A DNA stretch of 36,100 bases, from positions 1 through 36,100 of IMG/VR virus record IMGVR_UViG_3300009164_002647; one strand, 5' to 3'. The notes beneath the pieces are model-generated. The model did no database searches. It worked only from the letters and a program-made list of their open reading frames with translations, and was not told the origin of the DNA. The stretch comes from a virus. The translations under genes and the position numbers were made by a program. Below, piece after piece: positions 1-8,727 of this stretch (its first letter is position 1; each line of letters begins with the position of its first letter).

Positions 1-708
1 ACAGTAAGAAAGATTTATTTTGCTGGAGGCGAACCTTTATTGATGCCAGAACATTGGCAGATATTAGAACTTTTAGTAGAGAACAAGAGATTTGATGTAA
101 AATTAAATTATAATACTAATGCTTCTAATTTAACATATGGTGGGAAGAATGTTTTAGATTATTGGAAACAATGGGAATATGGTAAGTTAGAAGTTTGGCC
201 TAGTATTGACGAGATAGGAGATCGTGCCGAACTTATACGTTCAGGAACTGTCTGGTCTAAAGTAGAAGATAATCTAAAAGAAATTTCTAAGTTTGAAAAT
301 ATCATTATACGTCCGGGAATTACAGTTGGTGCTTGGAATGTTAATAGATTACCTGAGATCATATATCATCTAGTTGATATTGGGGTCATTAGACCAACAT
401 TGAAGCATAAGAATTTCTTTTTAAATCTATTATCTCATCCTACACATTATCACGTACATATATTATCTGATGATTATAGGAAATCTACGATTGAAAAATT
501 AAAAAAATTTATGGTAGATTATGATAGAAATTATGGAACTAATATCGAGCCATTGTTTATTCACATTTTGCATGAACTTGAAAAACCATTTTCTCCTTCT
601 GCTGCTAAAAAGTTTTTAGAAATTACAAAACAAATAGATACGATTCGTGATGAAGATATCTTTAGAGTTATTCCTGATTTAGAAGACATACGGAGAATAA
701 ATATATGA
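1..708 (+). CDS. Radical SAM protein, N-terminal-twitch type, 5' truncated by window edge
   Basis: The reading frame is open from base 1, so the gene begins outside the window; the first ATG at 40 is internal. The first residues include FAGGEP, the conserved radical-SAM GGEP motif that contacts the methionine end of S-adenosylmethionine. The CxxxCxxC cluster motif would lie upstream and is not visible. The remaining part lacks cysteines for a C-terminal auxiliary cluster. Its C-terminal region (RDEDIFRVIPDLEDI) lines up with the ends of the genes at 13104 and 17110 (minus), which place the auxiliary cysteines before the radical-SAM core, so I group the three as one family. The stop overlaps the next start by 4 bases (ATGA), indicating translational coupling. 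The substrate is unknown. The family call is secure from the GGEP context; the exact chemistry is not. Confidence 0.8.
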   Translation, partial: TVRKIYFAGGEPLLMPEHWQILELLVENKRFDVKLNYNTNASNLTYGGKNVLDYWKQWEYGKLEVWPSIDEIGDRAELIRSGTVWSKVEDNLKEISKFENIIIRPGITVGAWNVNRLPEIIYHLVDIGVIRPTLKHKNFFLNLLSHPTHYHVHILSDDYRKSTIEKLKKFMVDYDRNYGTNIEPLFIHILHELEKPFSPSAAKKFLEITKQIDTIRDEDIFRVIPDLEDIRRINI

Positions 709-1712
709 TTAAGACGGATAAAGCATTAAAAGTAAATGCTATTAATTCTAAAAATAAAAATATGTTAGAATTAGAGTATGCGATACTGGATATTGATATA
801 TCTGATCGATGGATATCTCTTATTAATAAAAATAACGATCTTAAACGTACTTTAAGATATAATTATCGTAGAATTTTAACAGATTTAGAAGTTGAAGAAA
901 AATTTCAAGATTTTAAAAATAACATTCTTTATATAAATGATCATTATGATAGGAAATTAACTGATATAATTTCTTTAGATTTCTTACATGGAAACCAAGA
1001 TATATTAAATGATCTACATGAAGAATATGAGATTTATGGAGATAGGCTAGCAGAATTAGTAAATGACAGATATTTTGATGATCCTATGAAGAGTGTATTT
1101 TTTAATCCTATCTGGCCCGGAATAAGACAGAATAAAATTTTACACGAGGGATTTCTTTTATTAAACGAACAGATACATAATTTTGAAGCAATATTTCGTT
1201 CATATGGAAATAATAAAAGATTCTTATGCACTTGTTTGTTTGATTTTATGCCATCTGGCATACATGAAAATTTAAAACCAGAAGATTTTATGTTATTTTC
1301 TCCCGAGTCACAATGGGGATGGGCATATTTAGGATATAACACTTTAGGAAAACATTGGGGTAGTGCGTGTCATGATAATGATATAGAAGCAGTAAAAAGA
1401 AAAGCCATTAGACCACAACAAAGATTTGCTGCTGAAACTTACTTGAATTTTAATTTAAATTCTGGAGGATATTCAACCCGTGTTAAATTATATAAATGGT
1501 GGTTAAAGAATAATTTCAGTGAAATACATGATCCAAATATGAGATTGAATGAATTTTGTTTAGGATTTATTCCAATTGCAAAATTTACTGGTTATAAGAT
1601 TAATAATCTCAATTGGACTACAATTGATGAAAAAACCAATCAAGAAGAATGGAATGCTAGTGTTTGGAGTTTATTTGATACTATAGATTCTGTAGAGATA
1701 ATTACTAGATGA
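705..1712 (+). CDS. Unknown protein, 335 aa, between two radical SAM genes
   Basis: I do not recognise this protein. It is soluble-looking, without signal peptide or membrane segment, and rich in aromatic residues in the middle (for example FFNPIWPG near residue 128 and SQWGWAYLGYN near residue 203). Scattered His and Cys residues (CTCLFDF, GSACHDND) could bind metal but form no motif I can name. It is coupled to both neighbours by 4-base ATGA overlaps, so it is probably made together with the radical-SAM proteins on either side and may be a partner or substrate-handling protein. A GGAG ribosome site lies about nine bases before the start. Confidence 0.7.
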   Translation: MIKTDKALKVNAINSKNKNMLELEYAILDIDISDRWISLINKNNDLKRTLRYNYRRILTDLEVEEKFQDFKNNILYINDHYDRKLTDIISLDFLHGNQDILNDLHEEYEIYGDRLAELVNDRYFDDPMKSVFFNPIWPGIRQNKILHEGFLLLNEQIHNFEAIFRSYGNNKRFLCTCLFDFMPSGIHENLKPEDFMLFSPESQWGWAYLGYNTLGKHWGSACHDNDIEAVKRKAIRPQQRFAAETYLNFNLNSGGYSTRVKLYKWWLKNNFSEIHDPNMRLNEFCLGFIPIAKFTGYKINNLNWTTIDEKTNQEEWNASVWSLFDTIDSVEIITR

Positions 1713-2656
1713 ACCAAGAAAAGATTATAAGAGTAGAACAAAGTAAAGATAGTCCATTATACCTAACATGGATTATTAACAATATTTGTACTAATCAATG
1801 TAGTTATTGTCCAACATCACTTCATAACGGAACAAATCATAATTACAGTTGGGATAATGCTAAAAAGTTTTTTAAATTGTTATTTGAAAGATATCCAAAA
1901 ATTCATTGTTCAGTAGCAGGGGGGGAACCAAGTGTTAGTCCATTTTTTCCAGAATTTGTAGAAATTTTTCGTAAAAATAATTCTACAATAGGGTTAACAT
2001 CAAATGCTGCTAAAACTGTTAAGTATTGGGAAAGACTTGCCCCTGATTTACAATATATTTGTTTTAGTTGGCATTCGGAATTTATAGATAAAGATTTTGA
2101 TGAAAAAGTAAAAGTTGCATCACAATATACTCCAGTAACTGTTAGGATAATGATGCATCCTGCTCACTGGGAAAAATGTGTAGAAAAGTTTAATAGTTAT
2201 AAAAAACAAAATTCTGTTTTCTTTGAAGCTGTCCGTATACATTATTGGGGCGGCGGCTCTGATCTAAATGCGTCTATATATACTGATGATCAGTTACAAT
2301 GGTTTAAAGAAAATGATAATGATAAATTTAAATTTATAATACCTAATTATAATAAACCTCCGTTAATTATGAAATCAATTTTTTATTTTAATAATGGAGA
2401 AGTTATTGAATACGGTAACACTGTGAAATATATTAATAATGGTCTTACTAATTTTAATGGGTATAATTGTGCTATTGGTCTCAGATCATTATTTATTGAT
2501 TATCAGGGACAAATTCAGAGAGGAAATTGTTCAGTTGGTGGATATATTGGAAATATTAACGATTCGGATAATATTCAATGGCCTACTGAACCTGTAAAAT
2601 GCAATATAAATCTTTGTCATTGTACAACAGATGTTGAGATTGAAAAATGGATTTAG
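1709..2656 (+). CDS. Radical SAM/SPASM-like protein (family A)
   Basis: The N-terminal radical-SAM cluster motif is C27-x3-C31-x2-C34, followed by AGGEPSVSPFF for SAM binding. The C-terminus carries a compact auxiliary-cluster module: a Cys in NGYNC, a second about 18 residues later (GNCSVGG), and a final C-x4-C-x-C near the end. This is one of five window paralogues of about 300-330 aa that share the layout (also at 6146, 7129, 14377 and 16112 minus). Proteins with twitch/SPASM domains usually modify peptides or carbohydrates with a 5'-deoxyadenosyl radical, but nothing here reveals the substrate. The gene starts in a 4-base overlap with the upstream gene and ends 10 bases inside the hydroxylase-like gene at 2647, so the radical enzyme and the oxygenase are probably co-translated. 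Confidence 0.9.
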   Translation: MNQEKIIRVEQSKDSPLYLTWIINNICTNQCSYCPTSLHNGTNHNYSWDNAKKFFKLLFERYPKIHCSVAGGEPSVSPFFPEFVEIFRKNNSTIGLTSNAAKTVKYWERLAPDLQYICFSWHSEFIDKDFDEKVKVASQYTPVTVRIMMHPAHWEKCVEKFNSYKKQNSVFFEAVRIHYWGGGSDLNASIYTDDQLQWFKENDNDKFKFIIPNYNKPPLIMKSIFYFNNGEVIEYGNTVKYINNGLTNFNGYNCAIGLRSLFIDYQGQIQRGNCSVGGYIGNINDSDNIQWPTEPVKCNINLCHCTTDVEIEKWI

Positions 2657-3312
2657 ATTTTCCAAAAGAATTAATGGAATTTTATGAAGCAAATAAATCG
2701 TTTTCGTCTCCTGTACACGATAATGTTATATCGTCACGAGACGATATAAATTGCGCATATTATCCTATAAAGTTTAATTTTGATACAGAATTACTTTTAG
2801 AAGAATGTAAGAGCGTAGATCATTTATATTTTAATCATAGAAACCAAGATAAGAAAAAAGGATATGGTCATCGAGGTTGGCAGAGTCTTACATTGCATGG
2901 AATAGACAAACATAAGACAGAACATTTTATTAGATATGGATTTAATACACTAGAAGAAGCAAATTATCATTGGACTGATGTATGTGAAAATGTTCCTAAC
3001 CTTTATAAATTTTTGAGTAGTCTTCCTTATAAAATATTTGATCGTGTTAGGATTATGCGATTAGCACCATATGGTTATATAATGCCTCATACTGATGGAA
3101 ATGGTCGGATATTCAGTCCATTGAATATCGCTATAAATAATCCCGATAATTGTCATTTTGTTTTTAAAGACAAAGGAATAGTACCTTTTGTTGCTGGCAC
3201 TGGAATGATTATTGATGTAGCACAGGAACATATTGTTATTAATCAGAGCGACGAACCAAGATATCATATTATAGTTCATGGACATCAATCAAGTGAGTTT
3301 ACAAAATTATGA
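2647..3312 (+). CDS. Fe(II)/2-oxoglutarate oxygenase, aspartyl/asparaginyl beta-hydroxylase-like
   Basis: The C-terminal half shows a double-stranded beta-helix iron site: H148-x-D150 (MPHTDG), distal H195 (QEHIV) and an arginine exactly ten residues later (R205, EPRYH), the expected 2-oxoglutarate anchor in the Asp/Asn hydroxylase family. Members hydroxylate Asp, Asn or Arg side chains in proteins or free amino acids. The N-terminal 120 residues are unassigned. The gene overlaps the preceding radical-SAM gene by 10 bases and the following unknown gene by 4. The complete triad and arginine suggest an active enzyme; the target is unknown. Confidence 0.8.
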   Translation: MDLDFPKELMEFYEANKSFSSPVHDNVISSRDDINCAYYPIKFNFDTELLLEECKSVDHLYFNHRNQDKKKGYGHRGWQSLTLHGIDKHKTEHFIRYGFNTLEEANYHWTDVCENVPNLYKFLSSLPYKIFDRVRIMRLAPYGYIMPHTDGNGRIFSPLNIAINNPDNCHFVFKDKGIVPFVAGTGMIIDVAQEHIVINQSDEPRYHIIVHGHQSSEFTKL

Positions 3313-4655
3313 TGAATAAAGTTTATTTTGAAAACAAACCATTACATGGTAAATCTGTAGTTTTTGCTATCGTAGACCAAGCCAACGTCAAAATGAAGCA
3401 TTTTAATCTTTATGAAAAAATGTTAGATATAACAAAATTTTATACTAATAAATTCCAATCGATAGTTGATTGTGAAATTTTATATTTTGATAATATAGAT
3501 CAAGCATTGAATTCTTGTGATGAAACTGATATCATGATAATTCAATCTATTAGTAATCATATATTTTCAAATGTATTTGTAGAATATATTGATGATTATA
3601 TTAAAGAAAATCCTGAATTCTTCTTAATTGGATTTACCCTAGATTGGCAAGATGATCGTTGGCTTGAACTACATAATCAGATGATAGTCATGAATATGAA
3701 TAAATGGAAAGAATTAGGTAGACCTTCGTATGGTGGTTGGGAAAAGAAAGAAGAATCTTTACCTAATTACACTCGTTCTATTGAAAATTTTCATGATCAT
3801 TATACTCCGTATTGGATCAAAGGTGAACCTGGAAATACTTTATGTAGACACGGACGCCAAGGTTGGAATATTCTCAAAACAGCCTTAGAAGCAGGAATAA
3901 AGATTGATAATTTTACCCAAGAAATGCGAGATTGTAGATTATATCTATATCCAGAAGCAGATAGTGAAACATTTTGGAATTGTATACAGGCAAAGCAACC
4001 GATAGATGATATGAATCCAAATCAAAAAAAATGGATTAAAAGTTTTACCCAACCCTCGAAACAAATATGGGTTTACAATAGCGAACGCTATAGTTTTCCA
4101 CATAAAGTTGAGAATTTAAAGACCTATATCGGCCCTTGTGCTGGTTTTAAATTTTTAGATGTTTTAAAATATTCTGATAATGTAGAATTTGTCTTTTATG
4201 ATTTTAATATTAAATCTATTGAATGGCTTCAATTTCTTAGAGAAACATGGGACGGTAGAGAATTTTTAAGATTTATTAAACGGCAAGAAGAATGGAAAAA
4301 AATTTACAAATTTATTAATAAAGATATCAATGACAATCAAAGAATATTATTAGAAGAATTTGGTGGTGAAGAACAGTTGTATAATCTTTGGCAAAAATTT
4401 TTAAAATGTAAAGTTACTTTTACGGTTGCTAATCTTTACGAAAAAGAGTCATTAGAAATTTTATCTAACTATGTATCTGGAAAAACTTTATTTTATTATA
4501 GCAATATATTTGCTACAGATTATATGATTAGGCATCATATGCTAACTGAAATTATTACTAGTCATAATAAAGTTATAGATATATTTTTATCTAAAAAGAA
4601 TGTAATATTATACGGAACTAACCCTCTTTCAGAATGGAAAATACATCAAGGATAA
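3309..4655 (+). CDS. Unknown protein, 448 aa, possibly two-domain
   Basis: I cannot assign a family. The first 90 residues look like a small alpha/beta domain (VVFAIVDQANVKM, then DIMIIQSISNHIF), and a central segment carries GNTLCRHGRQGWN near residue 177. From about residue 270 the sequence GPCAGFKFLDVLKYSDNVEF followed by FYDFNIKSIEWL resembles the glycine-rich strand and second strand of a Rossmann-like methyltransferase, and LFYYSNIFATD near residue 400 could be a later strand of the same fold. That reading is weak inference. No membrane segment or signal peptide is seen. The start codon sits in a 4-base overlap with the hydroxylase gene and the stop is 6 bases before the next start. Confidence 0.65.
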   Translation: MMNKVYFENKPLHGKSVVFAIVDQANVKMKHFNLYEKMLDITKFYTNKFQSIVDCEILYFDNIDQALNSCDETDIMIIQSISNHIFSNVFVEYIDDYIKENPEFFLIGFTLDWQDDRWLELHNQMIVMNMNKWKELGRPSYGGWEKKEESLPNYTRSIENFHDHYTPYWIKGEPGNTLCRHGRQGWNILKTALEAGIKIDNFTQEMRDCRLYLYPEADSETFWNCIQAKQPIDDMNPNQKKWIKSFTQPSKQIWVYNSERYSFPHKVENLKTYIGPCAGFKFLDVLKYSDNVEFVFYDFNIKSIEWLQFLRETWDGREFLRFIKRQEEWKKIYKFINKDINDNQRILLEEFGGEEQLYNLWQKFLKCKVTFTVANLYEKESLEILSNYVSGKTLFYYSNIFATDYMIRHHMLTEIITSHNKVIDIFLSKKNVILYGTNPLSEWKIHQG

Positions 4656-4661
4656 TTTAAA

Positions 4662-5465
4662 ATGACAAAAATTCTAATTTATGGTGACAGTTTTTCTTCT
4701 TGTGAAAATTCCTTTTGTTGGTCATTTTTTTTAAAAGATCAATATAATGTAGAAGTAAGAAACAAGGCAATTAGTGGATCTAGTACTGAAAATGCTATGA
4801 TTGAATTTGAATCTTCTATTAGAAATAATGAAATAAATGATGGAGATACTATTATATTCCAACTTAGTACACCTGGTAGATTTTATTTAAAAATACAGCG
4901 TGATTACCCTGAAACTGCTTCGTTATTTTATCACCCAGTTTCTCCTACTCATTATAAATACCAATGGTGGAAAGAAAATAAAAATCATATTGATTGGTAT
5001 TTAGGTAATTTTGATAATCATGTTAACATTATAAATCATGAATGTTATATACATGTTATGAAGAATTATGCTGAATCTTTTCCTAATCAAAAAGTAATGG
5101 TTTTACAAAATACTTCTCAGGATATAAAATTTCCAATTTCACGAACACTATCAAATTTCTATATGCCTAATATAGATTTAAATAAAATTGCCGAAAACGA
5201 AATAATAGATTTTAAATCATATAACGATTGGTCAAAATATACCGGATGGGATTTTAGAGAAAATCATTTGTCTATTCCAAATAGACAAATATTAGTTAAT
5301 TTAATCTATGAAAGTTTACAGACAGGAAACACTGATAATTTTACTTATGATAGATTTCAAAAAAATATCTTTAGAAGAATGGAAAATTTAGATCAATACT
5401 TGCATTATGTTACTAATGGTTATTTAAATGATGATCCTAGAAAAAGATCATCTTTTCAAAAATAA
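4662..5465 (+). CDS. SGNH/GDSL-type hydrolase-like protein
   Basis: The N-terminus ILIYGDSFSS is the block I motif of SGNH hydrolases, with S10 as the expected nucleophile. The following AISGSSTENA matches block II glycine placement, and a late ENHLSIP segment supplies the histidine of the usual DxxH block, although the acidic residue is a Glu. The family includes esterases and acyltransferases acting on lipids and on O-acetyl groups of glycans. There is no signal peptide, so the protein should stay in the cytoplasm. It is followed by a glycosyltransferase-like gene at 5488, which makes sugar acylation or deacylation a reasonable guess. A second, more divergent SGNH-like protein lies at 15278. 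Confidence 0.75.
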   Translation: MTKILIYGDSFSSCENSFCWSFFLKDQYNVEVRNKAISGSSTENAMIEFESSIRNNEINDGDTIIFQLSTPGRFYLKIQRDYPETASLFYHPVSPTHYKYQWWKENKNHIDWYLGNFDNHVNIINHECYIHVMKNYAESFPNQKVMVLQNTSQDIKFPISRTLSNFYMPNIDLNKIAENEIIDFKSYNDWSKYTGWDFRENHLSIPNRQILVNLIYESLQTGNTDNFTYDRFQKNIFRRMENLDQYLHYVTNGYLNDDPRKRSSFQK

Positions 5466-5487
5466 ATCTTAATTAGAAAGATTACAA

Positions 5488-6165
5488 ATGTATGATATAA
5501 TTTTTATCAGTTACAATGAGCCTAATGCTGAAGAAAATTGGCAAAAATTAAAAGATAGATTTCCTATGGCTAAACGTGTAACTGGTATCAAAGGAATACA
5601 TCAATCCCATATAGTTGCTGCTAAAAAAAGTTTTACTAAAATGTTTTGGGTAGTTGATGGTGATGCTATTATTAAAGATGAATTTAAATTTGATCACATT
5701 GTATCAGAATGGGATCTAAATACAGTTCATGTTTGGCGTAGTGAAAATCCTGTAAATGGATTAATATATGGCTACGGTGGAGTTAAACTTCTACCTACTA
5801 ATTTAACTAAGAAAATGGACATATCTAAAACTGATATGACTACTAGCATTAGCAGTAGATTCAAGATAGCTAATGCGGTCTCAAATATAACAAATTTTAA
5901 TACTGACCCATTTAATACTTGGAGATCGGCATTTCGTGAGTGTGTAAAATTGTCAAGTAATACTATAGATAGATATAATCTTAAAGATAATAAGGAAAGA
6001 TTAGAGATATGGTGTACTGTTGGATCTGAAAAACCTTTTGGAAAATATGCTATACAGGGTGCTAATCAAGGTAAAGAATATGGTATTGCCAATACAGGGA
6101 ATGTTGAGATGTTATCTAAGATTAATGATTGGGAATGGTTAACAAATGAATTTAACAAACTCTAA
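5488..6165 (+). CDS. Glycosyltransferase-like protein (GT-A type)
   Basis: The protein begins YDIIFISYNEPNAEENW, the kind of first strand seen in GT-A nucleotide-sugar enzymes. FWVVDGDAIIKDEF near residue 55 supplies a DxD-like motif (D-G-D) of the sort that holds metal and the sugar nucleotide. A Trp/Arg-rich segment FNTWRSAFREC near residue 145 may line the acceptor site. At 225 aa it is smaller than typical family 2 enzymes but close to other compact phage glycosyltransferases. The end overlaps the start of the next radical-SAM gene by 20 bases. Donor and acceptor are unknown. Confidence 0.65.
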   Translation: MYDIIFISYNEPNAEENWQKLKDRFPMAKRVTGIKGIHQSHIVAAKKSFTKMFWVVDGDAIIKDEFKFDHIVSEWDLNTVHVWRSENPVNGLIYGYGGVKLLPTNLTKKMDISKTDMTTSISSRFKIANAVSNITNFNTDPFNTWRSAFRECVKLSSNTIDRYNLKDNKERLEIWCTVGSEKPFGKYAIQGANQGKEYGIANTGNVEMLSKINDWEWLTNEFNKL

Positions 6166-7141
6166 TTTTCAAAATATTCCTTGGAATGATATAACTAGTT
6201 TTGGACAAAAAACTATGTTAAATAATCCTTTATTTTCTGTTAGTTGGATATTAGGAAGATTCTGTAATTATAATTGTTCTTATTGCTGGCCATATGCTCG
6301 TAGTGATAAAGTTGATCACTATAATCTTGATTTATATAAAACAACTATAGACGAGATTAAAAAACAAGCAAGATCTAACGGATTTACAGATTTTCATTTT
6401 AGTTTTAGTGGCGGAGAACCGACTGCTTATAAAGATTTTTTAAATTTAATAGATCACTATGCTAGTGATACTGATTCTAAGTATCAAAGTTTCCATATGA
6501 CTAGTAATTGTAGTCCGGGATTAAAATGGTGGAAAAGATTAGTTAGTAAGTTGTCTCTTTTAGATAGAGCCAGTGTTACTGCTAGTTTTCATGCAGAATT
6601 TGCTAACGAAATAGAATTTAGTGAAAAATTATTATTTCTTCTTGATAATCAAATACATGTAACTATTAATCAAGTAATGGTTCCTGATCAATTTTACGAA
6701 TATTATGATCGGTGTAAACGGTTTCATGATCGTGGTATATCTGTAACCTTAAAACCTCAAAGTAATGATACAGCTACTGAAATAGTTAATGGATATACAA
6801 AAGAAATGATAGACATTATGCAGACTGGATTTCCTCAACATGTTAAGCATGATGCTGTTTATCAGATCGAATTAACAGATTTCAACGGAAATAAATATGA
6901 ATTTGATCAAGCTGAAAGATTTAATGCATTTGGATTTAATAGATTTAAAGGATGGAGTTGTAATAGTGGTTATCAAAGCATAATAATTAGAGGTAATGAA
7001 GTAAAAAGATCATATAGTTGTCATGACAATATATTAGGTACAATAAATGATAGATTTATATTATTTGATTCTCCTAAATCCTGTATAACTACTAGTTGTA
7101 TTAGTAGTGCAGATTCAAAGGTACCAAAATGGAAATTATAG
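6146..7141 (+). CDS. Radical SAM/SPASM-like protein (family A), missing one auxiliary Cys
   Basis: The radical-SAM cluster motif is C40-x3-C44-x2-C47 (FCNYNCSYC), followed by SGGEPTAY. The C-terminal auxiliary module is present (KGWSCNSG, then YSCHDN), but the final signature that reads C-x4-C-x-C in the other four family A paralogues is C-x4-C-x-S here (SCITTSCISS). The protein therefore has one fewer potential iron-sulfur ligand, which may change the auxiliary cluster or open a coordination site. The start lies 20 bases inside the glycosyltransferase gene and the end overlaps the next family A gene by 13 bases. Two family A genes in direct succession suggest that their products act in sequence or as a heteromer. 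Confidence 0.9.
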   Translation: MNLTNSNFQNIPWNDITSFGQKTMLNNPLFSVSWILGRFCNYNCSYCWPYARSDKVDHYNLDLYKTTIDEIKKQARSNGFTDFHFSFSGGEPTAYKDFLNLIDHYASDTDSKYQSFHMTSNCSPGLKWWKRLVSKLSLLDRASVTASFHAEFANEIEFSEKLLFLLDNQIHVTINQVMVPDQFYEYYDRCKRFHDRGISVTLKPQSNDTATEIVNGYTKEMIDIMQTGFPQHVKHDAVYQIELTDFNGNKYEFDQAERFNAFGFNRFKGWSCNSGYQSIIIRGNEVKRSYSCHDNILGTINDRFILFDSPKSCITTSCISSADSKVPKWKL

Positions 7142-8106
7142 AAATTAAACAAAATTGGCCAAGTGATAGACTGCTAATAAATTATGCAATACATAATGTT
7201 TGTAATTATAGATGCCAATATTGTTTTAAAGGATCTAATGAAGGAACATATCGTTGGCCTAATCTTGAATTAGTAACGTCAAATCTATTGTATCTTATTG
7301 AATATTATAGGAAAAATTTAGGAAAAACACAAATGCAATTAAACTTATTAGGCGGGGAACCAACATTGTGGCCTGAATTATCTTTGTTTGTAGAAAGATT
7401 AAAAGATAAATTAGGAAATAAGATCTCAATAATGATTACTACTAATGGATCACGTTCGGAAAAATGGTGGGAACGAAATGGATATTTGTTTGATCATGTA
7501 TTAATTAGTTGCCATCCGGAATTTGTTAATACAGCACATATAATAAATGTAGCAGATTTATTATATGAAAAAAAAGTTCATGTTGATACAAGTGTCTTAA
7601 TGGATGTAATGTATTGGGATAGGGCTGTTAATATAATTAAAGAATTAAAATCTAGCAAAAGACGATGGAGTATTATTGCTTCTCAAGTCATTTATGACAC
7701 GCCAAAATATTCTTTAGAACAAGAGGAATTTTTAAAAAAATATCTCAAAAGAATGCCTAATTTATTTTGGTTTTATAGAGTTAATAAAGAACATAATTAT
7801 AAAGTATCTATTATTGATAAAAATCATAAAGTAACAAATGTAAAGAAAAATTATTTACTAATACATAATTTAAACTATTTTCAAGGATGGGATTGTGATA
7901 TTGGTATTGATAATATTAGTATACAATTTACAGGAGATTTAACAGGCTCATGCGGAGAATTTTTATATAAATTAGATATTCCATATAATTTATATGATAT
8001 TGATTTTGCACTTAAATTTAATCCTAAATTAATATCTACAACATGTAAAAAAATAGGATGTTTTTGCGAACATGAATATAATACTAATAAAAGAAAAACG
8101 GAATAA
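7129..8106 (+). CDS. Radical SAM/SPASM-like protein (family A)
   Basis: The cluster motif is C25-x3-C29-x2-C32 (VCNYRCQYC), followed by LGGEPTLWPEL. The C-terminal auxiliary module reads QGWDCDIG, then GSCGEF, then C-x4-C-x-C near the end. It is closest by eye to the minus-strand gene at 16112: both share the aromatic LPNLFWF / MPNLFWF segment and the GSCG motif in place of the more common NCSVGG or TCRVGG. The start overlaps the previous family A gene by 13 bases, and a 12-base gap separates it from the methyltransferase gene. Confidence 0.9.
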   Translation: MEIIEIKQNWPSDRLLINYAIHNVCNYRCQYCFKGSNEGTYRWPNLELVTSNLLYLIEYYRKNLGKTQMQLNLLGGEPTLWPELSLFVERLKDKLGNKISIMITTNGSRSEKWWERNGYLFDHVLISCHPEFVNTAHIINVADLLYEKKVHVDTSVLMDVMYWDRAVNIIKELKSSKRRWSIIASQVIYDTPKYSLEQEEFLKKYLKRMPNLFWFYRVNKEHNYKVSIIDKNHKVTNVKKNYLLIHNLNYFQGWDCDIGIDNISIQFTGDLTGSCGEFLYKLDIPYNLYDIDFALKFNPKLISTTCKKIGCFCEHEYNTNKRKTE

Positions 8107-8118
8107 ACTGTAAATTTC

Positions 8119-8727
8119 ATGATAGTTGATATAGATCATATTTTATATTGGATGGATGCTATTCGTAATAGTGATGACAAATCTAGAACCTTAGAAAGTT
8201 TTTGGAAAGGTCAAATACATAGCAAGATTTGGTTAATAGATAAAATTATATCATATGTACCTCTAAAATCTATTAAGATAGTAATACATGGAGGATGGAA
8301 TGGTGTATTATCTAGTCTTTTATTCCAATCAAATATCAAAGTTGATAAAATAACCTCTATAGATATTGATCCTTCTTGTGAAGAAATAGCCAATACTATG
8401 AATAAAATAGAAAAAAAAGAACGTAGATTTCAAGCAATAACTTGTAATATGGTAGATTATGATTATAGTTTTTTTCCAGATATTGTTATTAATACTAGTT
8501 GTGAACATATAGATCAAGAAACATATGAAAAATGGTTAAAAAAAATACCTAATGGATCCATTATTGTATTACAAAGTAATAATTATTTTGAATTAGATGA
8601 ACATGTAAGATGCAGTAAAGATTTAAATGATTTTAAAGAACAGAGTAATATTAAAGTAATAGATTCTTCTATATTAGAATTATCAAAATATAATAGATTT
8701 ATGTTAATAGGATATAAAAATGTTTAA
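8119..8727 (+). CDS. Class I SAM-dependent methyltransferase
   Basis: A Rossmann-type SAM site is visible. VIHGGWNGVLSSLL (about residues 55-68) is the glycine-rich motif I, and SIDIDPSCEEIA (80-91) is the acidic second strand. DIVINTSCEHID around residue 123 is the motif IV region, and GSIIVLQSNNYF follows at a later strand. At 202 aa it is a minimal methyltransferase with no separate substrate-recognition domain and no DNA-methyltransferase DPPY-type motif, so it is more likely a small-molecule or protein methyltransferase. Its stop overlaps the next radical-SAM gene by 8 bases. Confidence 0.75.
   Translation: MIVDIDHILYWMDAIRNSDDKSRTLESFWKGQIHSKIWLIDKIISYVPLKSIKIVIHGGWNGVLSSLLFQSNIKVDKITSIDIDPSCEEIANTMNKIEKKERRFQAITCNMVDYDYSFFPDIVINTSCEHIDQETYEKWLKKIPNGSIIVLQSNNYFELDEHVRCSKDLNDFKEQSNIKVIDSSILELSKYNRFMLIGYKNV

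Noticed and set aside
40-708. Complete small gene starting at the ATG at 40
   Set aside because: The frame is open to base 1 and encodes FAGGEP before that ATG, so the gene is truncated by the window.
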